Source of the DNA: Rhyzopertha dominica
Taxonomy: Eukaryota > Arthropoda > Insecta > Coleoptera > Bostrichidae
NCBI GenBank assembly: GCA_025024175.1
Contig: QCXZ01000001.1
Location: 15,066,001 to 15,130,000 of the forward strand
Direction of reading: 5' to 3'
DNA length: 64,000 nt
Shown: positions 22,571 to 34,487 of the stretch, one piece after another
Position numbering within the stretch: position 1 is the first letter of the stretch
Layout: each line of letters starts with the position of its first letter
Position numbers and translations under genes: made by a program
The notes under the pieces: model-generated
Told to the model about the DNA's origin: nothing
Seen by the model: only the letters and a program-made list of their open reading frames with translations
Databases searched by the model: none

Positions 22571-23951
22571 GTGCATATATAAATTATATACTTAATGTAC
22601 GTAGTACCCTGTACTTCTGTACCCCATATTTATACGCTTTGCTGTTATTTTAATCGTTAGTATCATTGAAATTATAGATTGTTAATGGCATATGTTGGCA
22701 GCATACTTATGTATTGCTATCTTATATACATTAGTATCGAGCGAGTTCATAATAAATTTCAATGTCAAAAAAGCGAAAAATTTTATGTGATCCAAGCTTT
22801 CTCCATAAAACATTTAACATCTCCATAAATTGCCCGCAAATTATTTTAGTATTTTTGGTTACTTCTAGTTATAGCCGTAACACCTAAAGCAAAATTTTAC
22901 GCTTGCACTTTAAATATTTTAGAAATATATAATAAAATTTACTAGTTTTTATGATGAGGTATCAGAAACAGAATTCCTCTATGCGAAATCAAAGTTGAGA
23001 ATACATTTAAAAGTGACGAATGTTGCAGCGACTAATTGGTTGTCCCTAAATTTCTTGAAATTCGTGGAAGGGGATTTTACAGAATCCTTTGCTCACACTA
23101 AAGTTATTTATGACAATTTGTGTATCGGTTGCTTTAGCGACAGGGGTTTTAGCAAACTAAAATTTTAACAGATTTCACCCTTAGGGTGACATCACATTTT
23201 TGCACCAAGCTATGCCACTGAAAAGAACTATCTACTTCAGTCACTACGGCGAACTAATTTCCTTTTGTTATCCCGAACATACACAAACACCTCAAACGAT
23301 TGATTAACTTGCTAAAAAGCAATGATACTTTTGGCATTTGTAATTTCTCTGTCTTTTATAGAAAACGTAAATCATATCAATCATTTCTTCATGTGAAAAA
23401 CTTGTATTTCTAACAATTTTTACACTTTCTTTGGAGAAATCTTTATCACAATTTTATATCGAATATTTTGTAGCCTCTACTATCAAAAACGTCAGAAACG
23501 TAACTATCTTATAGGCATTTAACACAAACAAGTAATATCTAGAAAAACTACTTGTTTTTTGACATATCATATACTAAATAGAAAATAACGAGAATTTTGA
23601 AACAACATAATGTAGATAATATATTAAAAATAGAAAAGTTACGAACTCGAAAAGATGAAATATTGGTTACCATTGGTTAACACCCTGTATAAATAGAAGT
23701 AAAAATATCATTAGGGCTGGAAAGAACTGTACTTCGGCAAGTAACAATACAAAGTTTCATCTTTTAGTGAGCATAATTTCTCTTCATTACTTAAAAAATT
23801 AATCTTAGGTACTTTACAGGGTCCGCCACCTAAAACTCCCCAGTCTCATATTTTCTTTATTTTTTTTAGGTACAACCTTAAGTTATATGTCAAACTGTAG
23901 GTCTTCTTAAACTCTTTAAAGATAGCTTAGTGGGTGTGCAAAAATTTTTTT
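22571..23951. other. AT-rich DNA with two transposon-end-like motifs
   Basis: No gene. CACCCTGTATA lies at 23681-23691 and TTACAGGGTCC at 23815-23825. These are inverse forms of the TACAGGGTG-type ends common in insect DNA transposons, but they face away from each other, so they do not bound one element. Confidence 0.4.
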
Positions 23952-24520
23952 TGCAGATTATCATATTTTGGTAAATATTGTTTAACCTTACCCCGTATAA
24001 TAAATATTGCTTCATAGTTGAATGCCGACTTTTGTCTTCTTCAGTTTGTGTCATTACCATGTATGCGTAATTTTTACTCATTCTTAGTGAAAGACAAGAA
24101 AAACTAGTCGCTGCCATGTTCTGTAAATAGGGTTGTAATGTAGAAAACCAAACTAGCCTCATCGCAGGGTTTCGTTTTCTAGCCTCTCTCTCTTTAGAAC
24201 GAAATTTGTAATTGATTTATTTGAAAGTTACTTAAAATTGTGCGGTTTTGTGTGCAGCGATGGGTATGTAGGCATAATTTGTACAATAAACTATTAAACT
24301 AACACTTAAAAATTTGTGAACAGGCCTATACAAAACATGGCGGCGTCTAGTTTTTTATTGTTTTTCACTAAAAAGGAGTAAAAATTACGCATACATGTTA
24401 ATGACACAAATTGAAGAAGACAAAAAACGGCATCCAACTATGAAGCAATATTTATTATACGGGGTAACGTTAAAAAATATTTACAAAAATTAACTTTATT
24501 TGCGAAATATCATAACCTGC
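23952..24520. repeat. Foldback repeat, arms of about 180 bp around a 190-bp spacer
   Basis: The sequence at 23952-24135 is the reverse complement of 24324-24520 with roughly one change in ten and an 18-base insertion in the right arm. Shared blocks include GAGTAAAAATTACGCATACA, AATGACACAAA.TGAAGAAGAC and AACTATGAAGCAATATTTAT (last block continued by TATACGGGGTAA). The spacer 24136-24323 is unrelated. Minus-strand frames in the left arm contain no recognised domain. It is either one foldback element or two copies of one repeat in head-to-head orientation. Confidence 0.8.
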
Positions 24521-27037
24521 TTACGTCATCATCAGACGNTTANGATCACACGTGTTTTTTAAAGATGATTCAGGTTCGAGAGTTCTACTTTATAAGCTAT
24601 CGAAACGACGCTTTTTTGTTGGCTGTTTTAATATCAGTTCGCGTCACTAAAGTTGCAAAGTGTCGTCTGTTATATTTGTGTACAAATGACAAGAAAGCGC
24701 TGTGTTGTTACTTGTTCCTTTGAGATAAAATTTATTGGTAATGAGAATTAAGCGATTTCAGCAGTCCAAAAATAAAGCTCTGTAAGCAACTCGGAGTAAC
24801 TGAACTTTGTTAGAAGGTATTCGTCTTGTTTATTAGCATCGTTCGCAGCTTTCGCTGGGCCATACAATGAAGCACTCGGTCCAATTGAATCCACATTAAG
24901 TCATAGTTACATAAATAGCTGTTAACCTATCGGCGTATATAACTTATACAAACGTTTATTCATAATTAGAATATCACAAAATCTTTAATCATTATTAAAC
25001 TTTAAAAAAAAAACTAATTTTGACTATATTATAGAGTTAGTCTATGGTTGGTAGAAAATGATCACACAAAAGTTTGGTCGATGCATCATATAGTAATGTC
25101 ACATATTTTAACAGCTGTGATTTTTGCACCCCTGCACACTATATACACTGATTGCAGCACATTGTGTCGTACTATTTACAAACGAAATCGGACAACGCGC
25201 AACGTTCGACTAAAACGTATAAGTTTGAAAGGGCTTTAAAATCCGACACGTTCCTATATGTTTGTGGGAGAATAGTTTTATTGATATTTTATGGACCATT
25301 AAACTCAGAGGTGAATAAAAAGCTGGTTGCGGAGATTTCATTGCGGTATGCCTTGTATACCACAGACGTAAAAGTCTAGGTATCCTGCATAGCACATATT
25401 TGTATACAAAAATAATGACAAAATAACATTAGGTCACTCGTATGGGTACTCATAGTAACTACAGAAAGCATATTTTATGGTGTATAATTCTTAAAAGTGT
25501 AAATAGCCAGAACAGTTGGCGGAATAAGCAAACAGGAGCAAATAGAAGATCAGGTAGATCAACCCGCGAATGGTAGGTCACCGGTAAAACAGATATACTT
25601 TGCAGACTCGCAAGATATAATAAAGTTGTTCACGATGCTGATATCAAACAGTATGTAAACAGGTAGAAAGGTATTCCCAACGAAACGAGATTTTTAGTTC
25701 GCTCACTTATCGAAAACGGTGCTATTAATTTGTTGGTCTTGACCGGTACAAGTACATTCTCGCTTGAATAAGCTCGTTGTTGATATTTGAGATTTTTTGT
25801 GTGATATGTATTTATCCACATTGAGATACGTTAATGTTTTTTTTACAGTGAGGCCAATCGGTTGAATCTGCGTCTGATCGAAAGAAATCCTTAAAAGTTA
25901 TTGCTGAAGAGGAGAGAGCGAAATTGCGGTCGCATTTATTTCCCATTCCAATGTACATTATGCAAAATGAACTCCATAAATATAGTTTCAGTTAAGATAT
26001 TGCCTTCATCTGCATATATTTTAGAATACATTTAAACTTCTGTCGTTGACTTTCACTCTTAAAAATATGTTTTGTTGTAACGTGTTCAGTAACGCAAAAA
26101 CCGTTTATCTCTAGAATATAGTGTTTGAGCTAACCAATGCCTATCTGAAATATTATTATTATATTCCCTAATATTTGTCTTTGCCGTAAGTTTTAATCGA
26201 TTTTATTCATTTTGTGCACATTTTGAAGAAATAGTATACGTACTTTGCGTTATAATAAATGTACGGAAGCATCAAATTGTTGCTTCGCATAAGACATGTG
26301 TGTTTACATAAACCAAACTGTAAAAATATTCGGAACCTTTAGATGCAAAGCGCATTGATTTACTCAGACTGGCTATACATTCACATTGTTGAGTTATCAT
26401 TAAATATAGTATTCGTCGACCTTTCAGTGTGTGCAATGATCTCTTCGTGTTGTATTTGCGCCCTTTTTCCACCGTTTAATCGGATCCGTTAGCAGTGGCT
26501 TTGCGAGAAATTCCAGTGTTGCCAGAATGTAGTATAGGAAGTATAAATAAAAATACTCAGTTATCCTAATAGCAAATTGTTAAAACCGTAATTCATAATT
26601 TACATAACAACTTTACCAACCCTATTACTATATCAGAGTAAAAGCAAATTGTTTCTGAATGTTTAATTAATAAATTAAGGTAATACTTTGATGAATATTT
26701 GCAATGAATAACGCGTAGAATGACAAAACAAAACCTAGATATTTATTTTGGCGGCTGATAGCATGAAATATGACAAACTTAATCGGCATCTGGAAACACT
26801 TAATTGTTAATATGTCACAAACAACCTCTATTTAAAAAAGCTACGTATCTATTAGAATACCAGGTCCAAAAGCCTCACCTTACACCACCAGCTAGGTACA
26901 ACTCAGTTTATTATGGTTCGACGTAAATTTTGCAAACAACTGCAGGCCTTAGATACATAGCGTAGTATTTTTTGCTCATTTAGCTATATAATTCAAGTTA
27001 TAAAAAAAGCTTTTAATTGCTTNTTTATTATTTATAT
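24521..27037. other. No recognisable gene
   Basis: AT-rich. A short frame at 24689 begins MTRKRCVVTCS, faintly like the start of a THAP domain, but stops after about 20 codons; I do not annotate it. Nothing else seen. Confidence 0.4.
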
Positions 27038-28291
27038 AGGAGGTTAACGGTAGTTCCCATAGATCTACAGAAAGCTTTTGATACGATAAACCATGAGGTA
27101 GTGCCACAAATCCTCAGAGACAAAGGGGTCCCTCACTACTATANACTACTACTATACTACAGTGCAGTGGTTCGGACAAACAACACCAACGTAACAGAAA
27201 ACAGAGGCGTGAAACAGGGATGTCCAATAGCCTCCAGTATTTTCACACTCGTACTAGATAAAGCTCTCCAAAAAACCATAACCAACATTGAAAACCAGCA
27301 GAAGAATGAAATAGCGCTACCTATAGTCCTTGCATATGCAGATGACCTGATAATAATCGCGTAGAACGAAAATGACTTGGAGGAATTCTTAGAAAATGCA
27401 TAACATGAAATCCACAAAAATGGACGAACAATAAACTACACGAAAAGCAAAATTATAATAAGAGATCCTTCCAGCAAAACAATCCTAGAAACGGGCACAA
27501 AATACAAAATAGGGAACCAGATTTTGAGAACAACAAACAAAATGAAATATCTAGGTACGTACATAACCAGCCATCTTAGCCGCAGAGAGACGGTTAGAGA
27601 ACGAATCAAAACTGCACACAGAGTAGGCATATACATCAATCATTATGCCAGTCATGACGTATGGAGTAAAAAATGCCGCAACAACAAAGGCAAATAGGAA
27701 AAGTTTGAGAAAGGTAGAGAAAGGTATTGTGCAACTTCTAGCTAAGGCAATAAATGAAACCGAGGAAAAATCAACAGCAGAACTCCTAGATGGCAGAACG
27801 GTCATAAAGAGAATCGAGACATACGTAATGAAATACTGGGGGCACATCCAAAAGAGAGAAGTAGACCACATACTAAGAAAGGCCTGGGAGCTAAGCGGAG
27901 ACAAACTAAAAAAAGGTAGACAGTGTTATTCATGGAAAACGACTATAGAAATGATAATTCAGAAATCAGGGAAGAATGAAGAACAATGGATAGAAAGGGC
28001 AAAACAAAAAAAAATAATCAACGAATAATCCCTCAGGTTATACGACATACCAGAAACTAGCGACTCTGACGTGGACCAATGATGCCAACAACACCAAGAA
28101 AACATTCAAATAAAATGAATGCACCTATATAACCTTTCCGCTCCAATCCCTACATGTCCTTAACATGCGGTAGGTAGTCGCACTACTAGCAATCAGCATG
28201 CACCTCTCCAACCCAGCGAAGACAGCCAGCCCGGCGGTATATCCGGGAGTGGCAGAAATGCTAACCGTACGCTGGATCAATCAATCAATCA
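27038..28291 (+). mobile_element. Non-LTR retrotransposon copy A (RT palm to 3' end)
   Basis: Plus-strand translation: VPIDLQKAFDTINHEV (first catalytic Asp block), ENRGVKQGCPIASSIFTLVL (the G.KQGCP.S..F block), VLAYADDLIIIA (YADD at 27335-27346), a TAG (27362-27364), a TAA (27401-27403), then MKYLGTYITSHLSRRETVRE in the same frame. Frame changes near 27640 to PVMTYGVKNAATTKANRKSL and continues to a stop at 28026-28028. This C-terminal half (127 codons) is long and open. The 3' end is a GC-richer stretch finishing with CGGGAGTGGCAGAAATGC and a (TCAA)n tail at about 28276-28291. The same tail ends copy B (34488-35346). The 5' end is truncated at about 27038. The RT style (GVKQGCPIAS) differs from the GVPQGS type of the other LINEs here. 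Confidence 0.85.
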
Positions 28292-28757
28292 AGAATGTTA
28301 ACGGTAGCTTCTTTGGGTCAAAATAAGCCAAATTAACAAATTTATCTTTAGAGCATTTTTATCTCTTTACGAAGCTCTTTTATTTTCAAGCTGAAGGAGC
28401 GTATTGAGTGCCCTCTATAATTTATTTAAATTGTAAATATCTTGCCCTATCTAGAATGATTATAGATAAACTTCTTTACCAAATGTAAATAAAATACATA
28501 AACGTGCAAAAGAGCAGGCGAAAGAAACGAAGTAAAGAAAAATAATAAGTAAGGGTTATAATTTGGTAAGGAGACAAAATTGCTATATTTTCGGTTGTAA
28601 TAGCTACTGGTCGCCAGAAATTGGCCACCGTAGTAGGAGTCCGCTCTGCAATTCGCAATAACGAGCGACGAGCGACTAAGTTTGACTAAGATGGCTTTTA
28701 GTAGCATTACGTATATAGTAAAGTTTGTAATATATATGTCATTTTGACCTAGAACTT
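28292..28757. other. No gene seen
   Basis: AT-rich lead-in to the SINE; nothing recognised. Confidence 0.4.
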
Positions 28758-28880
28758 GCATTGGTGGTGCAGTGGCAGCACATTTGACTAGCAATCAAAG
28801 GGTCACGGGTTCGATTCCCGGTCGAAGCTGGCAATACCTTTCAGAAATATACTGGCTTGCAAACTCAATAAAGTACTCCT
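28758..28880 (+). mobile_element. tRNA-derived SINE (tRNA-like head plus short body)
   Basis: Positions 28758-28828 fold as a tRNA-like cloverleaf: D arm GTGC-AGTGGCA-GCAC, anticodon arm TTTGA-CTAGCAA-TCAAA with AGC in the anticodon position, and T arm CGGG-TTCGATT-CCCG. The A box (TGGTGCAGTGG) and B box (GGTTCGATTCC) for RNA polymerase III are intact. The acceptor stem is imperfect (one mismatch and two wobble pairs) and no poly-T terminator follows at once. About 50 AT-rich bases follow as a SINE body. A genuine tRNA-Ala gene is less likely because of the poor acceptor stem and atypical variable region. Confidence 0.65.
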
Positions 28881-31299
28881 TATAATCATAATTAATCCAT
28901 ATAGGCAATAAATAACTTTGATCGCTGTTAATATTACTGTGTAACACGCGGCAAATTTTTTATACATAGAGCTTATAAATTAATGAAAGAAACGTTAATC
29001 TCATTGGAGGAGAAAACTATCAGGAAGCAAGCCGTTTTGCGTCACCTCTGTCTATTTATCACGACATTGAGCTGCTTGGTTGTCGTTTGAAAAATTTGTT
29101 CATTTTCAGCTCCAAGGAACAAATATAATATAGAAATGAATGGAAAAGTTATTAGTTTTTGTAGAAAAACCATTAAACTATTAAAATCGTAGGAAAAAAT
29201 TTATGCGTATCTATTAAGAATCGTTTAGTTACGCCAAAAAAGTATTTGAGAAAGTACCCCTGTTTTATTACTGACGGTAGCACGATAACAAATCCATTGT
29301 CAGTAGACCAATACCCCTGGTAATCTGCTAGTCGAAGGACAAGAACATCACATCAACTGACGAAATCGACATATAATTTTGGTAGTAAATCATTGTTTGA
29401 CTTTTGAGCCGGGGATGGTAACGTATTTTCTGTATTCAAGGAAATAGATTTTGCTTACTTTTGCCCTACCCATTATCTGTAGTAGTTGCGACAAAGACAA
29501 AATACAGGTCTTAAGTAGAATACAGATCTTCTTAAAAAAAGCTTTGCCCTGTAAGCCACACCCAAGGAAACCACTAATTGTCAAATTAGTTGTAGTTTGA
29601 ATTTGCTAGCTTGCTTCTTAGGTGTTTATTGCAATACACTTAACTCTGGTGTGTACAAGCATATATTTAAAATAACTTTTTTTATTTTTTTTTATATTAT
29701 TAACTTCTTTGATAATTCCTTATACTCTCTACTTCTATATTGGCATTTACAGCTGCTATTTGGTCCTGTTTTTACAAAGAAAACGAAATGTTACGTGCAA
29801 CAATAAACTTATTGATGTTATTCCTTTTTTTGATGTTTTCGTAGATCCTAGAGCATCTTGTTCTAATTATTTTGTCTTGAGGATTTAGACTAGGGCATTT
29901 TTAAGCTTCGCTGAAATAAAAAAGAATGACGAAACACAGTAAAAATATCCTGCGAATACTGGGTATACTTATAGCTGTTCTGATAACATATTTAAATGTT
30001 CCTTTGAAATTAAGTCTACTATTACAAAATACCCCACGGTAGTAATATAAATAAATAGCTAATTCATCAGCACAAATTACTGCATTGATAGTCTTACCAC
30101 ACAGCCATCTATTTAAATAATTCGTAATTTATTTTGTATCCTCGTGTCGTTTGCTAGAGCCTGTTGTGACTGCAAGACGAGGATGGAATATAGAACTTGT
30201 AATCAATAGAAAGGGCTCGTCATNTCGACATATGCTCTGGAACTAACGGTCTACTAAGTGATAAATTCCTGGGGTATCGCGCGCCACCCTCCCGTTTGTG
30301 ATTCACCCCTTCAGGGCGCGTCATAGTACATTGTTTCTGGGGCTTCATTTGCAGAGTATTTGCCCAATGCTAATCGATTTAAGAGTGGTATCAAATTCGT
30401 GTGAAAAATTGTAAGAGTTGTTTAGGGTTTACAGTCAATCTAGTGGATTAGAACATTTGTGGGTTGCCTTGTTTTCATGCTAACTTATTTGATGTTGTAT
30501 CTACCTTGTTTCGCAATATCCTTGCATTTTTATTTTTGGAACTTAATTAAAATTGATCAGGAAAATAACGGCTTACATCAGTGCAATGATGTACCTTATT
30601 TGAGGTGGAAAAATCGTTCATTATGAAAAATGATAGTTATAGGTTGAAAAGCAAACAAATATCAGGTCAAAAAAATAAGAAACGTTCATTAAAGAAAAAT
30701 ATCTTGACGTAAACTTAAGTTAAGTACTTGTATACACAGTCTAAAGGAGATTGTTAAGGATTTTGAATTCCTGCGAATGCAGTGAAGTATATAATACTTA
30801 CAAAAAATGGTTTAGCCATCATCTGCCGCGTATATACGAGGGTAATTCAATACACACTTACATTACTTTAAATGAACCGCTGTATATTATTAGGCATTTC
30901 AAGTGTAAATGTAGCTTCCGTTAACGCCAAATTTTAATTCGTTGTAAGCACTTGTCATCAGCGCGCAGACGATAATGCCAGAAAAATTTAGCCACCGAAA
31001 CGAGAACATCGTGTGGCAGCAAAGTTAATCGAATTCCAATGGTTTTCTAGAATTTCTTCACTCCTCATTCAGCCCGTCCACATTCCCTAAGGAAGAGGAG
31101 CAGGGACAACCACGGAATCTGGGTAAGATGTTGCTATTCAATTCAAGTCTAGTAATAAGTTACAAAACCTATAAAAGAGGTTTTTGTCAATATTTAAAGT
31201 TAGTTTATTCTCCTACAACTAACTAGCAACTCTTCTCATTCCATTCTGCATTAGCTCAAGTAGGTATCGCATTCATTTCACATTACCGACGTTGTTATT
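28881..31299. other. No recognisable gene
   Basis: AT-rich; a GC-richer line at about 30260-30330 has no recognisable content. Confidence 0.45.
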
Positions 31300-31590
31300 C
31301 TTCCTTACAAACAGTAAGGGATCAAGAATTGGCTCTTGAGGAACCCTAATTAGGCATGTTACAGGATCATTTATCACATCCGCGATTTTAACTTCATGAG
31401 TTCCACTATTAAAGTAATTCTGCGTCCAGTAGCATATGTCTACTTATACTGTAGCTTTGCGCTTTGTCAAATCCGGATAAATAATTAAGGTAAGTTCAGT
31501 AAGATAATTACATATCACTTTCGCTAAGGCATTTTTGGTGGATTTATCTTTTTGAAAGCCAAGATGAAACGTATTTAACGAGTTTGCAAG
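31300..31590 (-). pseudogene. Non-LTR retrotransposon RT relic, internally deleted
   Basis: Minus-strand translation from 31590 reads LGFQKDKSTKNALAKVI (the GF..GKST...A block), IYPDLTK (the catalytic D-L-T-K-A-F-D block, cut short), then NYFNSGTHEVKIADVIN and RVPQEPILDPLLF. The last matches the palm signature G-V-P-Q-G-S-I-L-G-P-L-L-F. One stop lies in the gap where the F-D segment is missing. There is no YADD. It belongs to a Jockey/CR1-like group with the DLTKAFD variant and is a different family from the elements at 20 kb and 27 kb. Confidence 0.7.
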
Positions 31591-32139
31591 GTATATTTAA
31601 ACCTGAACTACTAGATATTAGCGAAATAAAGCAATATCCTGAAACTAAATCTCCGCTGATTTTTACAAATTGTACTATTAAAGCACCTTTTTGGTGATGC
31701 GGGTCAACTACATAGATTACAGCTTTCACAAACTCTTAGGAGTTCAGGTAGAAAACGTTTATACAAATATAATACCCAAACGATTTATGACAACCACTAC
31801 AGTAAATTTTATGCATGCAGTCAAATGTTCTTAATACACTAAATATGCTGCACGTATCTTCGTATATACTTCGCATTGCTGTAATATTTTTCTGTGGGAG
31901 GAGGTACAAGGAGCTATACTTGCGGGATAAGAATTTTTAGAATCTTAATTTACGTAATTTTTAATTCATGCGATACCTATCTGACTACAAAATATTTCTT
32001 CCAAGTATCTACTGCTCCCAAAAATACGAAAAATGTTTAGTGTGTACTACAGCTGTTCGTATTTAAATAGGAAACCTTTGTTGTGTACAGAAATTATACA
32101 CATTTTAAAAATGCTTGTTTAACATATACAGTTGTATAA
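31591..32139. other. No feature recognised
   Basis: AT-rich sequence up to the inverted-repeat element. Confidence 0.4.
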
Positions 32140-33343
32140 TATAGACCGTCTGATAGTGACAGATTTAGGTGCCCCAATTTCACATACAATCCCTGAAGAG
32201 TACATTGGTGTAGGGTAAAATGAAGGTAAATTTATTGCTGCCCCCTGGGGATTGATTACATGTGGAAAATTAAAATTTCCTTAACACAAGATTACACCCA
32301 TATTTCAGTCCTTCAGCCACCTGCAACACCCAAGCCTCTGGTTTTTCGAAGCCAGGCGCAATAGGGTTTTCTAGAATTTGATAAAGCAATTTATTTTATC
32401 AATTTAATCAATTTTTTCTTAAAATGGTTATTTAGTTAATAAATTAACATCGAATTTACAGTGCATTCAAAAAGTATAGAACATGACGTCAGTGTGCAAA
32501 AAAATATACGTACGCAAGCGTATCTCAAGCTCGACATACTGCGACATGGAAGCCAGGTTGAATTCATAAATGAAATTATTATTATTGTTTAAATTATATT
32601 TTTAATTGTCTGACTCCAAAACTTATTAAATCTATTAATGCACATTACTATTTTTTAAATTACTTTTCATTTTGCATAATTGTTAAATGGAATAATGAAA
32701 TTAAAGTACGGTTGGGAGTATTTCGCCTGGAAAAACGGAAAAAAGTCAACATCGGCAACACTGCAAGAAATATATCATCTAAACAGAAGTCAGGACAACA
32801 TAAGCTGAAAGATTTTCTTGATGGTTGTGTTTGCGCTAAATTTAGTTATTTGTTGTTTTGCCTGCAAATAATTAGTTGAAGAAAAATGGTTTTTTAAAAA
32901 TGTGTCGTAAATGGTTGTGGTACTACATAAACAACAAAGCAATGGTGTTACCGGTTTACACGCTGACGTCACGCCGACGCTTACGTATGAACTTTTTTAA
33001 TTAGACCTTTAATTATTTTTCCAATAACGAAAAATTGCTTGCCTTTTTTAATTATTGCATCGGTATTTTTTAATAGTCTTTAGAATCCAAATTTCCTAAG
33101 TAACTGTAAATTTATTGATACTATATAACACCTTATTAATTAATCATTTAGTGAACACAGCTTGCGTAAAAATATGGGCAAGAGATATATTTTACTTGTG
33201 TTAAGGAAAATCGAATTTTTCCATGTTATCCCCAGAGGCGACTCTTAAATTACCTTTATATTGCTCTATGCCAATGTACTCTTCAATCTTTTTCGAGGCT
33301 TGCATGCAAAAATGAGGCACCTAAATCTATCTGACGGTCTATA
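32140..33343. mobile_element. Long-TIR element of about 1.2 kb (foldback-type, non-autonomous)
   Basis: The left arm 32140-32307 and right arm 33171-33343 are inverted copies. The ends are TATAGACCGTC and GACGGTCTATA exactly; internal shared blocks include GATTTAGGTGCC, GAAGAGTACATTGG and TTTCCTTAACACAAG. A second, shorter inverted pair lies inside: ATGACGTCAGTGTG near 32483 and CACGCTGACGTCAC near 32960. The 860-bp interior has no transposase frame. Long, imperfect and nested inverted repeats are characteristic of foldback-type or non-autonomous terminal-inverted-repeat elements. Similarity ends sharply at the outer ACCGTC/TATA motif, which supports true termini. Confidence 0.7.
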
Positions 33344-34487
33344 GTGTGCCAGTGGTATGCTACCTATATCAAGACGGGTGTTTCCGCGTATTATTCCTCG
33401 TCAGCCCGACTATGGTGTCTATGGTTACCGCTGGAGAAGGGTGGGCGGCTGTATATGTTTCTTCTTCTGATGGGTATCTAAAGTTGTCAATTGTGAGTTG
33501 TAACTAGTACGTCGGCTAAAAGAAAGACTACAGCTGTACGACAAGATACAAAAACAAACCAAACAAAAGTTTGTGGTAAATGACACAAATTTCCGATTTC
33601 CGAGCAGGACTAGATAATAAAGCGTGACAGGAAACAGCAAAAAGCTCGAGTTATATGTTAATATCAGGCATACTTAATGGATAGTTGTCAGAATCTAGTT
33701 AAGATATTTTTATAATTAACAAGAGCAATTATGTGGCCATCTCAGCATCCGTCAAACGAATATGTACTGCTAAAAATATTTTAATCTAGAGGAAGCAGCT
33801 GTTGTAACTATGAACTTGTCATTTAACATTAATTTCTCTTATCTACCTGTGTCCGCTGATAATCGTTAACTTGAATCTCAGTTCCAATCCAGTTTTGTCG
33901 CCGTTAATTTGCGGAAACTTATCGCACTAATTTACTCGTTTACTGCATTGATTAACCCACAGGCAGACAAATTATTTTACCAGCGGTGTCCCGGGTAATA
34001 AAGGTGGCACTGTCAATTTTAAGCCATGCACGCTTTCATAACGTGTTTACTTGCACCTAATTATATTATGCTACCTACTAATTGCAATCGAACTCTTGAA
34101 ATGAGTTATTACAAAACGAGTTTCTTTTTTATCGACAGATGGAAATAGGATACTGCTTTGCAATTACAAGCATTTCTGTTTTAACAATGTTTTATTTTAC
34201 TGTCTGTAAAAGTTATCGTGATTTCTTGTTAAAATTAATGGGCAGGTTGCAAAAATACTGTCGATGTCATAGTATGCGCAAGTAATTAAATACCTTTAAT
34301 GTTTTTATAGTTAATAACATTCATCTAGATATCGTCGGTAATAGCAATCACTTTTCAACGTTAAATACGAATTTTGGTCTTTTAAAGTGTGCAACAATCA
34401 AAGAGCTGACGTTGCGTGTCACCTAAAGCACGGTAAGAATGAACTAAATATGCAAACACTACCTTCTCTTAAAAAAAAAAGAAATCG
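33344..34487. other. No recognisable gene
   Basis: A GC-richer patch (33350-33450) and AT-rich remainder; nothing recognised. Confidence 0.4.

Noticed and set aside
23681..23825. CACCCTGTATA and TTACAGGGTCC as the ends of one short element
   Set aside because: They face outward, so they cannot be the two ends of the interval between them.
24689..24750. MTRKRCVVTCS start resembling a THAP zinc finger
   Set aside because: It stops after about 20 codons and lacks the later Cys/His and AVPTIF-type blocks.
25895..25950. CTGAAGA followed 9 bases later by GAAA, as in a hammerhead
   Set aside because: The intervening bases cannot form stem II and no stem I or III partners exist. Other CTGATGA hits (for example near 2243, 24531, 30058, 62926) also lack GAAA in place.
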